From an uncultured Bacteroidia bacterium (GTDB lineage Bacteria; Bacteroidota; Bacteroidia; Bacteroidales; Prolixibacteraceae), in contig CAIXZH010000093.1 in assembly GCA_903923905.1 (NCBI GenBank), positions 1-64,000 on the forward strand: a DNA stretch of 64,000 nt, read 5' to 3'. Shown piece after piece: positions 1 to 8,883 of this stretch. The position numbers were made by a program, and so were the translations under genes. Positions within the stretch are counted from its first letter, which is position 1. Every line of letters begins with the position of its first letter. Under the pieces are notes generated by a model. It was given only the letters and a program-made list of their open reading frames with translations, had not been told where the DNA came from and did no database searches.

Positions 1-6
1 ATATAT

Positions 7-1320
7 ATGAAATCTTTTGTAAAGAAAATCCAATTGATATTGGTGTTGCTTGGTTTAGCAATCATTTACAGCGGATGTAATAAAGGACCGGATATAAAAA
101 TTTACTCCTATCCGGCTCCTATTCCGCTCGATTTTACACCCAAAACCGGCTATCCGGGTATTGATGTAACAATTACCGGTTCCAGCTTTGGAACTTATGC
201 AAATGCCGTAAAAGTTTATTTTAACGGGATTAAGGCTGATACGGTAAGGTATTGCGATGATGGCAAAATCGTTGTGAAAGTTCCTTCGAATGGGATTTCC
301 GGAACAGTTACTGTTCAAGTATGGAAAAGTGTTGTTGACCTAAAAGGTGTTTATACCTATGTAGCTCCACCGACGATTAAGTCTTTGAGTGCCAATGCCG
401 GAGCTCCTGGTGATATCATTAGCATTAAGGGAAAAGGTTTTGGTACTGATTTGACTAAGCTTGTCTTGAGTTTTAATGGTACCAATAGCACCTTAAATAG
501 TGTTGTAAACGATACGCTGATTACGGCTACTGTTCCAGCTAATTTCACCTCCGGAAATCTTACATTATTTGTATCCGGGTATTCGGTACCGATTGGAACA
601 TTTACCTATCTCACGTTTGTAGCAGCCCCTGTTTATCAGTTGGATTTTGAGGGTAACCTTAACGCTACGATAGGCTCAAATGCCACATATAATCTAGGGG
701 GAGGGCAGCCACTCACTTACGTTACAGGCATAAATGGGAAAGCAGCTTATTTTGCAGGGTATACCTCTTCCGGACAAGGGGATAATGGCCAAACCATTTC
801 ACTTCCACAAAATGTTGCACAATATAATGAACTTACAATTTCGTGTTGGGTGCAGTATGATGGCACGGGGCCAAATGCTAATTGGGGAACCCCAGTTTTT
901 AGCATAGGACATACTAGAGGCAATAATATATCGTTCAATGTATCTACAGGATGGCCAACCATGCAAAATTGGATTTCGACAGGTGTTGTCTTTGAAAATG
1001 TAACGGGCTTTACCGGATATAGCAGTTATCCTATTAGTACTCAAAAAACAACTGTTGATACAGCATGGCATCATCTCGTTATGACACTGTCGAAGAGCAA
1101 ACTTGTTGAGAATATCTATTTGGATGGGGTTAATATCGGAACTACAGCTTTACCTGCTGCCTACGACTTAACTGTTTACACTCAGGATCGCGCTTATCTG
1201 GGTGCAGGGTGTGTGTCAAATACAGGAGAGCCAGCTTTAAAAGGTGCTATTGATAAATTTCAGGTATATAATTCGGCTTTAACTGCCAACCAGGTCTATA
1301 CGCTTTATTATAAAAAATAA
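7..1320 (+). CDS. IPT/TIG and LamG-like domain surface lipoprotein
   Basis: A 437-residue predicted lipoprotein: a basic start, a hydrophobic stretch and a lipobox-like YSGC at Cys24. Two IPT/TIG-type immunoglobulin-like repeats follow (about residues 36-118 and 120-202; typical GYPGIDVTITGSSFG and GAPGDIISIKGKGFG starts). A LamG/concanavalin-like jelly roll fills about 207-437, with the family's DTAWHHLVMTLS and YLDG elements. In Bacteroidota, proteins of this kind next to glycan-degrading enzymes usually bind glycan at the cell surface, as SusE/F-like proteins do; that role is inferred here. No stop precedes the ATG in the six bases available, but the signal peptide supports this start. A strong terminator follows the gene, so it probably closes an upstream susCD-type operon that is not in the window. 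Confidence 0.75.
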   Translation: MKSFVKKIQLILVLLGLAIIYSGCNKGPDIKIYSYPAPIPLDFTPKTGYPGIDVTITGSSFGTYANAVKVYFNGIKADTVRYCDDGKIVVKVPSNGISGTVTVQVWKSVVDLKGVYTYVAPPTIKSLSANAGAPGDIISIKGKGFGTDLTKLVLSFNGTNSTLNSVVNDTLITATVPANFTSGNLTLFVSGYSVPIGTFTYLTFVAAPVYQLDFEGNLNATIGSNATYNLGGGQPLTYVTGINGKAAYFAGYTSSGQGDNGQTISLPQNVAQYNELTISCWVQYDGTGPNANWGTPVFSIGHTRGNNISFNVSTGWPTMQNWISTGVVFENVTGFTGYSSYPISTQKTTVDTAWHHLVMTLSKSKLVENIYLDGVNIGTTALPAAYDLTVYTQDRAYLGAGCVSNTGEPALKGAIDKFQVYNSALTANQVYTLYYKK

Positions 1321-1338
1321 CAATTAGAAATTATCCTT

Positions 1339-1378
1339 AATATCCGGAGACAACTCGTACTCCGGATATTATTTTTTT
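1339..1378 (+). terminator. Rho-independent terminator after the IPT/LamG lipoprotein gene
   Basis: A perfect 11-bp inverted repeat (1339-1349 with 1360-1370) encloses a 10-nt loop and is followed by a run of seven T (1372-1378). It starts 19 nt after the stop codon. It separates the lipoprotein gene from the lyase-family gene, which may be transcribed from its own promoter. Confidence 0.85.
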
Positions 1379-1427
1379 CGATCCACAGGATTTTTTATCC
1401 TTTAAATACTGTAAAAATTCATTCAAA

Positions 1428-2707
1428 ATGAAGCACCTTCGGTTTTATCTTTTTCTGCCTGCATTGTGTATTTTATTTGCCGGATCTTGTTCGAAGAAAG
1501 GGACCACCGGCCCGATAACACCCGTTGATACCATACCTGTCAGTACAATTAAGTATATCGACACACTTTCGGGTAACTCGCCCTTTGTACATCCGGGAGG
1601 ACTTCATATAACCGAAGACTTTACCCGTATTAAGGCAAATGTAAATGCAGGTACAGAACCCTGGATTTCGGGTTGGAATAAGTTAATCGTGAATTCACAT
1701 GCCCAGTTAACCTATTTACCCCATCCTACGGTGAAAATAGTTCGGGGAGGTAATACAATAGAAGAACCAGATCCGGACAATTATTCTTACGCTTATAATG
1801 ATGTTGCAGCGGCCTATCAAACGGCGATCAGGTGGAAGGTTACAGGCAATGCAGCATATGCTGACAAATCAATTCAAATACTGAATGCGTGGGCGGCCAC
1901 TTGTGTTAAAGTAAGCGGGGATCCTAATGTTGCGTTAGCATTTGGGATTTATGGATATCAGTTCGCTGTGGCTGGTGAATTGATGCGGGATTACAGCGGA
2001 TGGATGCCTGCCGATTTTCTGGCTTACCAGCAATGGATGCTAAACGTTTTTATGCTCCAAACCATACTTTTTTGGTTAGCCATGAGAATAGTTGTGTTGA
2101 CCTTTTCTGGTCAAACTGGGATCTATGCAATTTGGCCTCTGTTATGGCAATCAGCATTTTGGCCGATCAACGCAAAATATATAATGAGGCCGTAAATTAT
2201 CTTCAACACGGAGCCGGCAACGGAAATATTGTTAAAGCCATTAATTATGTATTTACCGGTAGCGATGCAGGACTTGCCCAATTGCAGGAAAGCGGCCGCG
2301 ATCAGGGACATGCAACCCTTGTAATCGCATTAATGGGAACCATATTTGAACTGGCCTGGCACCAGGGAGATGATTTTTACGGGTTTGACAACAACCGGTT
2401 TCTTAAGGCCTGTGAATATACTGCCAAATATAATGTAGCCAGCCTCCCGGTCCCCTTCCAGAGTTATACCTATTTTGATTGTCATACGACCACAACCCTT
2501 ACGCAAATCAGCTCAGACTCAAGAGGTACAGTTCGACCCATGTGGGCACTGGTATACAACCATTATGCAAAACGGAAAGGATTAGCAGCCCCTTATTCCA
2601 AAATGGGGGTTCAGACAACCCTGCCCGAAGGTGGTGGTGGTGACTACGGACCTAATAGCGGAGGGTTTGACACTTTGGGCTTTGGAACCTTGTTATATTC
2701 ATTGTAA
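1428..2707 (+). pseudogene. Alginate_lyase-family polysaccharide lyase, interrupted by a 1-nt frameshift
   Basis: Two overlapping frames encode one protein. The first (1428 to about 2052) has a lipoprotein signal (LFAGSC) and the opening GGLHITEDFTRIKANV typical of the alginate lyase fold family (PF05426). The second (about 2052-2707) carries the conserved NWDLCNLASVMAI and ESGRDQGH segments. Reading QQWMLNVF into YAPNHTFLV needs one extra T in the T5 run at about 2050-2054. Restored length is about 426 residues, normal for the family. Such lyases cleave uronate-containing polysaccharides by beta-elimination, and the GH88 gene downstream could take the unsaturated product. Substrate is not predictable from sequence; families such as PL38 use the same fold. 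It may be a true frameshift or a homopolymer sequencing error. Confidence 0.75.
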
Positions 2708-2771
2708 CTGATCAGTTTTCAGATCAAAGTTAATTATAGAATTCAATTTTTTGAATCAAATTATCGCTGTG

Positions 2772-4682
2772 ATGAACCCACTTAAATCCTTGTCCTGTTT
2801 ATTCTTTTTATGGAGTATCATTTTCTATCAGAGTATTGCTGCAGAAAATCTTACTCCACCCTCCCAATACGAGGTAAAATCTCCTGACGGAGCTTATTCT
2901 GTTGGGTTTTTCACGCTTAAAAAAATCGACCATCTGCAGTTGTTTTACAGTATCACCTACAAAGGCAAACCAGTGGTGGAAAAGTCTGCACTCGATATTG
3001 TGCTCGATAACCATATTTCAGAACTGGCTATGGGGATCAAACCTGATCCGGACAGCCACTTTGCCGGCAACATGGATTTCGTTGTCCGGAAAGATACTTC
3101 AGTGAATACTACCTGGAACAATGCTTATGGCGAACGCAGCACGGTAAAAGACAACTATAATCAATCTTCATTTCTTTTCCAAAAAAGAGATAAAAAAGGG
3201 GTCCAGCTTCAAATCGAGATTCGGGCTTACAACGAGGGGATAGCATTCCGCTACCATTTTCCGATGAATCCGGGAGGCCTTTATTATCAGATTATAAAAG
3301 AGAACAGCGAATTTGTATTGCCATCCGGTACCAAAGCCTGGTATCACCGGTGGGCACAGGGAACTTATGAATTGCTTTCACTGGAAAACTGGATTGATGA
3401 GTCGGAGCGTCCACTGACCTGCGAACTGCCTGATGGATTATATGTTACCCTGACTGAAGCCCAGCTGGTGGATTATCCACGTACCAAATTTAAGCTAAAA
3501 CCCGGTCAGAATGGAACGCTGGTGACAAGTATTTGGTCACCTGCCGATGCCATTACTCCATTCGATACCCCATGGCGGGTGATTATGGCAGCCGAAAAAC
3601 CCGGACAACTTCTGGAAAACAACGACCTGTTACTTAACCTGAATAAACCTTCAGTTATTCCAAATACGAGCTGGATAAAGCCGGGAAAAATCATGCGCGA
3701 AATAGCGCAAACCAATGAAAATACAAAGGCATCTATCGATTTTGCAGCCGAAAACGGATTGCAATATATTCTTTATGACTGGAAATGGTACGGTTCCGCA
3801 TTTGATTTCAATTCAGATGCTTCAAAAGTGGCAATTAATCTTGACCTTCAAAAGTGGATTGCTTATGGCAGGGAACGGGGAGTCGGAATATGGCTTTATG
3901 TGAACCAGCAGGCCCTACTTAAACAGATGCGTGAGATTTTCCCGATTTACAAAAAATGGGGAATAGCAGGGGTAAAATTTGGATTTGTTGAGGTCGGTTC
4001 GCAACGCTGGACTACCTGGCTGCATGAGTCGATTCAGTTGGCAGCAGATAATGGTCTGATGGTGAACATTCACGATGAATTCAGACCTACCGGTGAAAAC
4101 CGGACCTGGCCCAATATCCTATCCGCTGAAGGAATACGCGGAAACGAGGAATTCCCGTCGGCTACGCACAATACGATTCTGCCGTTTACCCGATTTATTG
4201 CCGGGCCTGCAGACTATACCATCTGCTACATGGATAAACGGCTGAAAACCACTCATGCCCATCAGCTGGCTCTTGGTGTGATCTATTTCAGTCCTTTACA
4301 AACTCTTTATTGGTACGATAAACCGGAAATGGTTTTCAGGTTAGCCGAAACTGAGTTTTTCAAAAAACTGCCTACCGTCTGGGATGAAACCAAAGTCCTT
4401 TCCGGTGAAATCGGGAAATATGCCGCAGTAGCCCGCCGAAGCGGTAAACAATGGTTTGTTGGGGTGATCACCAATAACAATGCCCGAAAAATACCATTGT
4501 CTTTTGAATTTCTTACTGAAGGAAAAAAATACCGGGCACATCTCTATTCCGATGATCCGAAATTGAAAACATCCACTCAGGTAAATATTGAGATAAAAGA
4601 AGTCACAAGCAAATCGATTATCCAAACAGAACTAATCCCATCGGGTGGTCTGGCAATCTGGATAGAATCTATTGAACAGTAA
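2772..4682 (+). CDS. Glycoside hydrolase family 97 (alpha-glucosidase/alpha-galactosidase-type)
   Basis: A 636-residue exported enzyme. The signal peptide MNPLKSLSCLFFLWS...QSIAA supports the ATG at 2772; an in-frame TTG seven codons earlier is less likely. An N-terminal beta-sandwich (about 30-290) carries the GH97 SPDG and NAYGE segments, then a catalytic barrel (about 300-560: YILYDWKWYG, GIWLYVNQQ, HDEFRPTGENRTWPN, AEGIRGNEEF) and a C-terminal beta domain. GH97 enzymes remove terminal alpha-linked glucose, galactose or beta-L-arabinopyranose. The barrel strand that carries the Asp nucleophile in retaining members reads KFGFVEVG here and has no Asp at that place; a His-Asp-Glu lies where inverting members have His-Glu. 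Mechanism and substrate are therefore open. Only 8 nt separate it from the GH88 gene, so co-transcription is likely. Confidence 0.85.
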   Translation: MNPLKSLSCLFFLWSIIFYQSIAAENLTPPSQYEVKSPDGAYSVGFFTLKKIDHLQLFYSITYKGKPVVEKSALDIVLDNHISELAMGIKPDPDSHFAGNMDFVVRKDTSVNTTWNNAYGERSTVKDNYNQSSFLFQKRDKKGVQLQIEIRAYNEGIAFRYHFPMNPGGLYYQIIKENSEFVLPSGTKAWYHRWAQGTYELLSLENWIDESERPLTCELPDGLYVTLTEAQLVDYPRTKFKLKPGQNGTLVTSIWSPADAITPFDTPWRVIMAAEKPGQLLENNDLLLNLNKPSVIPNTSWIKPGKIMREIAQTNENTKASIDFAAENGLQYILYDWKWYGSAFDFNSDASKVAINLDLQKWIAYGRERGVGIWLYVNQQALLKQMREIFPIYKKWGIAGVKFGFVEVGSQRWTTWLHESIQLAADNGLMVNIHDEFRPTGENRTWPNILSAEGIRGNEEFPSATHNTILPFTRFIAGPADYTICYMDKRLKTTHAHQLALGVIYFSPLQTLYWYDKPEMVFRLAETEFFKKLPTVWDETKVLSGEIGKYAAVARRSGKQWFVGVITNNNARKIPLSFEFLTEGKKYRAHLYSDDPKLKTSTQVNIEIKEVTSKSIIQTELIPSGGLAIWIESIEQ

Positions 4683-4690
4683 ATAGAAAA

Positions 4691-5896
4691 ATGATTAAAA
4701 TGAAGATCTTACCGATATCGGCCATAGGCATTTTGATACTGATTTTGACTTTTTCCTGTGCGACAAAGAAAGGAACGGAAATGCCCTGCACCCAAAAAAT
4801 GCTAGACTACTGCATAGCTAAAACAGTAGTCACGATGAATAGACTGGATAAAACGGATAGTTTTCCGCGAAATATTAATCATGGTCAAACCCAATGGAAC
4901 AAGGTAAACATTCACGATTGGACGAGTGGTTTTTGGCCGGGAGTTCTTTGGTACGCTTATGAGGCATCCGGTGATTCTGCAATTCTGACTAAAGCTAAAG
5001 ATTTTACAAACCCTTTAAGCGGGGTCCTTGCTGTGCCGGTTGAAAATCATGATCTTGGATTTATGCTCTTTTGTAGTTTTGGTAATGGTTTTCGCATTAC
5101 AAAGAACCCGGCTTATAAAATTCTGCTACTTCAGGCGGCCGATTCACTCGCCACGTTGTTTAATCCAAAGGTAGGCACTATCTTATCCTGGCCTGCAATG
5201 CGGAAGAAAATGAACTGGCCCCACAACACGATCATTGATAATGTAATTAACCTTGAACTTTTATTCTGGGCTTCAAAAAATGGCGGGACCCAAAATCTTT
5301 ACAACATCGCGGTGAAACATGCCGAAACATGTATGCATACCCTGATCCGCCCCGATTATACCACTTATCATGTAGCTGTTTTTGATACCATTGACGGCCA
5401 TTTCATTAAAGGTGTGACCCACCAGGGATTTGCGGATAATTCGTTGTGGGCGCGGGGACAAGCCTGGGGCATCTATGGCTACGCCATGTGTTTTCGTGAA
5501 ACCGGAAAACCTGAATTTCTGGAAACTGCCCAAAAGCTGGCCGATGTATTTATCAATCGGTTGCCCAAAGATGGTATTCCTTATTGGGATTTTGATGATC
5601 CGGTCATTCCGGATGCCCCTAAAGATGCTTCGGCAGCAGCTGTGGCAGCATCAGGGATGCTGGAACTATCCGGATTTTTAAAGGATAACGCGTCCAAAGC
5701 CAAATATAAAAACGCAGCAATCTCACTTTTAGCCAAACTCTCATCGGCCGAATATTTAAGTAACGATAAGAATCATTCATTTCTGTTGCATTCTACCGGT
5801 CACAAACCGAATGGGAAAGAGATAGACGCATCGATTATATACGCTGATTATTATTATCTTGAGGCTCTGCTGAGGCTGAAGAAGATCGAAAATTAG
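4691..5896 (+). CDS. GH88-family unsaturated glucuronyl hydrolase
   Basis: A 401-residue predicted lipoprotein (hydrophobic stretch ending LTFSC at Cys23) with an alpha/alpha-barrel. Family GH88 hydrates the 4,5-unsaturated uronic acid left at the end of oligosaccharides by polysaccharide lyases. Visible family marks are HDWTSGFWPG, NHDLGFM with Asp121, IIDNVINLEL with Asp183, and THQGFADNSLWARGQAW. The two Asp lie 62 residues apart, close to the 61 between the catalytic Asp88 and Asp149 of the characterised Bacillus enzyme. It follows GH97 by 8 nt and precedes the serine hydrolase fusion by 22 nt. Its presence implies that lyases in this locus, the frameshifted one or the heparinase II/III-like one, make unsaturated products. 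A second ATG three codons in is possible. Confidence 0.9.
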   Translation: MIKMKILPISAIGILILILTFSCATKKGTEMPCTQKMLDYCIAKTVVTMNRLDKTDSFPRNINHGQTQWNKVNIHDWTSGFWPGVLWYAYEASGDSAILTKAKDFTNPLSGVLAVPVENHDLGFMLFCSFGNGFRITKNPAYKILLLQAADSLATLFNPKVGTILSWPAMRKKMNWPHNTIIDNVINLELLFWASKNGGTQNLYNIAVKHAETCMHTLIRPDYTTYHVAVFDTIDGHFIKGVTHQGFADNSLWARGQAWGIYGYAMCFRETGKPEFLETAQKLADVFINRLPKDGIPYWDFDDPVIPDAPKDASAAAVAASGMLELSGFLKDNASKAKYKNAAISLLAKLSSAEYLSNDKNHSFLLHSTGHKPNGKEIDASIIYADYYYLEALLRLKKIEN

Positions 5897-5918
5897 AAGG
5901 GTAATCTCCCACTCACTT

Positions 5919-7838
5919 ATGAAGACACACAACCTGCTGTTTTTGCTTATATTATCAATATCTTTCCTGATTAGCTGCCACCAGGAATCAAGGAAACCGG
6001 TTGAATTAAATTACAACTTTACTGAAATCAATAAGAAAATTCAGGAATGGATCGATAATGGCTATTATTCGGGAGCCGGCCTAATAGTCGCAAGGGATAA
6101 CAGCGTAATATTATTAAAAACATTCGGAAATTACACCTCTGATACAGTGGTTTACGTTGCTTCAGCCGGAAAATGGCTTGCGGCTGCGACCATTGCTGCT
6201 GTGGTTGACGATGGCAAACTTTCGTGGAATGATTCAGTTCGAAAGTGGTTACCCGAATTCACAGGAATAAAAGGAGATGCCACACTACGTCAACTGCTGT
6301 CACACACTTCAGGCTATCCCGATTATCAGCCACTTCAGGCACATCGTGATGATTATCAGACATTAGCCGAATCAATTGCTCAAATTGTTAATCTTCCGGC
6401 AGATACTATTCCAGGTACGGCATTTCATTATGGTGGATTGGCCATGCAGGTTGCCGGTAAAATGGCAGAGCTTGCCTCCGGAGAAAATTGGGAAACCCTT
6501 TTTCAGGAAAAGATAGCTAAGCCTTTAGGGATGAAAAACACCCATTTTACACCTGTTCATCGGAGAGAGGGACACAACCCGATGCTTGGCGGAGGTGCCC
6601 GGACTGTTTTGAACGATTACGCTTTTTTTTTGAATATGATCATCAACAAAGGCATTTTCAATGGAAAACGGATTATATCTGAAGCTGCTATTTTGGAAAT
6701 GCAGGCTGATCAGGTTGGTAATGCCAAAGTGGCTGACCATGAGTATGTGGAACGAGTCAGGGCTGAAATGCATCACGGTATCTACGGATTGGGTGAATGG
6801 CGCGAAGAATTGGATTCAACCGGGAATGCAGTTTTGATCAGCAGCCCGGGTTGGGCTGGAGCCTATCCGTGGATCGACAAAAAAACGAACACCTACGGCT
6901 TTTTCATTACCCATGTGAACGAAGCTAAGGCTAAAAAGGATGGATTCTCATCCTTTTATAACAGCCCGGTCCTGCCAATAATGGTGCGTGACGTATACAA
7001 ACAGGCAGCGTTACCCGATTCGGTTAAAACTGGATTTTTAGATTTGGGCGATGCCCGGTTATATTACGAAGAGGCAGGGCATGGTGACCCGATTATTTTC
7101 ATCCACGGCCACTCCTTTGATCATTCGGAATGGGACCCTCAATTCCCTGATTTTGCAAAGAAATTTCGCACAATCCGTTATGATTGCCGGGGCTATGGCC
7201 GTTCATCAATGCCCGTAGAAGGCAAGGAATTTATGCATGCAGAAGATTTACTGAAGCTCATGGATAAACTGGGAATTGAAAAAGCGCATCTGGTTGGTTT
7301 ATCTTTGGGAGGTTTTATTGCGACTGACTTCTTAGCGCTCCACCAGGACCGAGTTTTGTCTGTCACTGCTGCCAGTGGCGATATCTTACCTGTTGCCAGA
7401 CCCAATGAACCTTGGAGCAAGGAGGGGAAAGCCAAGAGACATGAAGAAATAATTATGTTTAAAACAAACGGCCCGATCAACCAGAAATGGGAATGGCTAG
7501 AAAGTTTAATGAAGAATGGGGGGTCTCAATTAAACCGAATAAGACGTCCGGTTTGGGATATGATTTACAAATGGGACCAGTGGCAACCATTACATATTGA
7601 ACCCCGTTTGCTTTTGGCAAATTCTGTGATCGAAAAACTGAAAAATCAGGAGATTGCAGTTCCGGTCATGGTTCTGACCGGAGAATTCGATGCGGGTTAC
7701 CCAAACAAATTATTAGAATGTGTCCCTGTAGCCAAACAGGTAATCGTTCCCAATGCCGGTCATCTGAGTAACCTTGAAAACCCGGAGGCATTTACCAAAT
7801 TAGTGAAACAATTTATATGCAGAAAAACAATTGATTAG
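5919..7838 (+). CDS. Serine beta-lactamase-like hydrolase fused to an alpha/beta hydrolase
   Basis: A 639-residue predicted lipoprotein (LISC at Cys20) with two hydrolase domains. Residues about 33-360 are a class C beta-lactamase/esterase-like domain: SxxK is Ser82-Ala-Gly-Lys85, followed by LLSHTSGYPDY, and the usual Tyr-x-Asn reads Tyr171-Gly-Gly. Residues about 368-639 are an alpha/beta hydrolase with HGHSFDHSEWD, the nucleophile elbow GLSLGG (Ser462), an acid in GEFDAGYP and the His in NAGHLSN. Each domain has its own catalytic serine. In this locus the likely role is removal of acyl groups such as acetyl or feruloyl esters from the glycan, but the substrate is unknown and a peptidase or lactonase role cannot be excluded. 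Its 22-nt spacing from GH88 suggests one transcript. Confidence 0.8.
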   Translation: MKTHNLLFLLILSISFLISCHQESRKPVELNYNFTEINKKIQEWIDNGYYSGAGLIVARDNSVILLKTFGNYTSDTVVYVASAGKWLAAATIAAVVDDGKLSWNDSVRKWLPEFTGIKGDATLRQLLSHTSGYPDYQPLQAHRDDYQTLAESIAQIVNLPADTIPGTAFHYGGLAMQVAGKMAELASGENWETLFQEKIAKPLGMKNTHFTPVHRREGHNPMLGGGARTVLNDYAFFLNMIINKGIFNGKRIISEAAILEMQADQVGNAKVADHEYVERVRAEMHHGIYGLGEWREELDSTGNAVLISSPGWAGAYPWIDKKTNTYGFFITHVNEAKAKKDGFSSFYNSPVLPIMVRDVYKQAALPDSVKTGFLDLGDARLYYEEAGHGDPIIFIHGHSFDHSEWDPQFPDFAKKFRTIRYDCRGYGRSSMPVEGKEFMHAEDLLKLMDKLGIEKAHLVGLSLGGFIATDFLALHQDRVLSVTAASGDILPVARPNEPWSKEGKAKRHEEIIMFKTNGPINQKWEWLESLMKNGGSQLNRIRRPVWDMIYKWDQWQPLHIEPRLLLANSVIEKLKNQEIAVPVMVLTGEFDAGYPNKLLECVPVAKQVIVPNAGHLSNLENPEAFTKLVKQFICRKTID

Positions 7839-7866
7839 CTTATCTTGTAAATTAAATATTCTCAGC

Positions 7867-8883
7867 ATGAAGTCAGTTAACTATTTGTTATTCATTTGGA
7901 TAATAGGAATAATCCTTTCTGATGCATGTGAAGCGAAGGCCCAGTCGTCCATAAATCAACCTGTTTCTGACCGATTTAAGCCGGGTGAAACTTGGCCCGA
8001 TAGTAATGGCAACCATATTCAGGCTCATGGTGGAGGGATCATTAAAATAAAAAAGAGTTACTTCTGGTATGGCGAACAACGGGGCAATGGACTCGACCCC
8101 AAATACCGCTATGTAAGTTGTTATTCCTCCAAAGACCTACTGAACTGGAAATTCAGGGGCAATGTCGTTAAAATGCTGCCTCCGGATTCACTATCCTCAA
8201 ACTGGGTGCTCGAACGGCCCAAAGTATTCTATAATGCTGCCACAAAAAAATATGTGATGTATTCTCATGTCGACGACAGGAACTACAAGGTTGCACAGGT
8301 GGGTATTGCAACATGTGACACTCCTGACGGAACATTTAAATTTGTAAGAAGGTTTCGTCCGTTAGGGCACGAAAGCCGCGATATTGGTCAGTTTATCGAT
8401 GATGATGGTACCGCATACCTGGTTTTTGAGGACCGTCCGTTTGGATTCAGAATTGCAAGATTGTCTGATGACTATATGGATGTTGAAAAGGAAATGACCC
8501 TTGTAAAAGCTCACATGGAAGGTGGTGCAATTGTCCACTACAATGGATTGTATTATTCAATAGGCTCTGCATTAACAGGTTGGAATGCCAATCCCAACAA
8601 ATATTCAACCGCTCCTTCCCTAGAGGGTCCATGGAGCGACTTTAAGGATATTGCTCCAGTCAAAACCAATACTTACGGATCACAATCGACTATGCTGATA
8701 AAGGTTGTCGGTTCCAAAAAATCGACAGTGATTTTTATGGGGGATATTTGGAAACCTAAAACCCAGTACGATTCCCGTTATATCTGGATGCCACTCGAGA
8801 TTGGCGACGGTAAATTGTGGTTACCTGAACCAAGGCCTTGGAAATTAAATATTAAAACCGGTGAAGCGACGATCCTTTTTTAA
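7867..8883 (+). CDS. Glycoside hydrolase family 43, exo-galactanase-like subgroup
   Basis: A 338-residue exported five-bladed propeller enzyme. The signal peptide fixes the ATG at 7867; an in-frame TTG at 7831 would overlap the previous gene and spoil it. The N-terminal DSNGNHIQAHGGGI and FWYGEQRG, the central RDIGQFIDDDGTAYLVFEDR, and AHMEGGAIVHYNG (probable acid Glu) resemble the GH43 branch that includes beta-1,3-galactanases (subfamilies 24/34). That branch differs from arabinan/xylan members because the usual base Asp near the N-terminus is absent, and here the equivalent strand reads HIQAHGGG. It probably removes galactose from a beta-galactan backbone or side chain. Its last 23 nt overlap the GH106 gene start, showing tight coupling. 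Confidence 0.8.
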   Translation: MKSVNYLLFIWIIGIILSDACEAKAQSSINQPVSDRFKPGETWPDSNGNHIQAHGGGIIKIKKSYFWYGEQRGNGLDPKYRYVSCYSSKDLLNWKFRGNVVKMLPPDSLSSNWVLERPKVFYNAATKKYVMYSHVDDRNYKVAQVGIATCDTPDGTFKFVRRFRPLGHESRDIGQFIDDDGTAYLVFEDRPFGFRIARLSDDYMDVEKEMTLVKAHMEGGAIVHYNGLYYSIGSALTGWNANPNKYSTAPSLEGPWSDFKDIAPVKTNTYGSQSTMLIKVVGSKKSTVIFMGDIWKPKTQYDSRYIWMPLEIGDGKLWLPEPRPWKLNIKTGEATILF

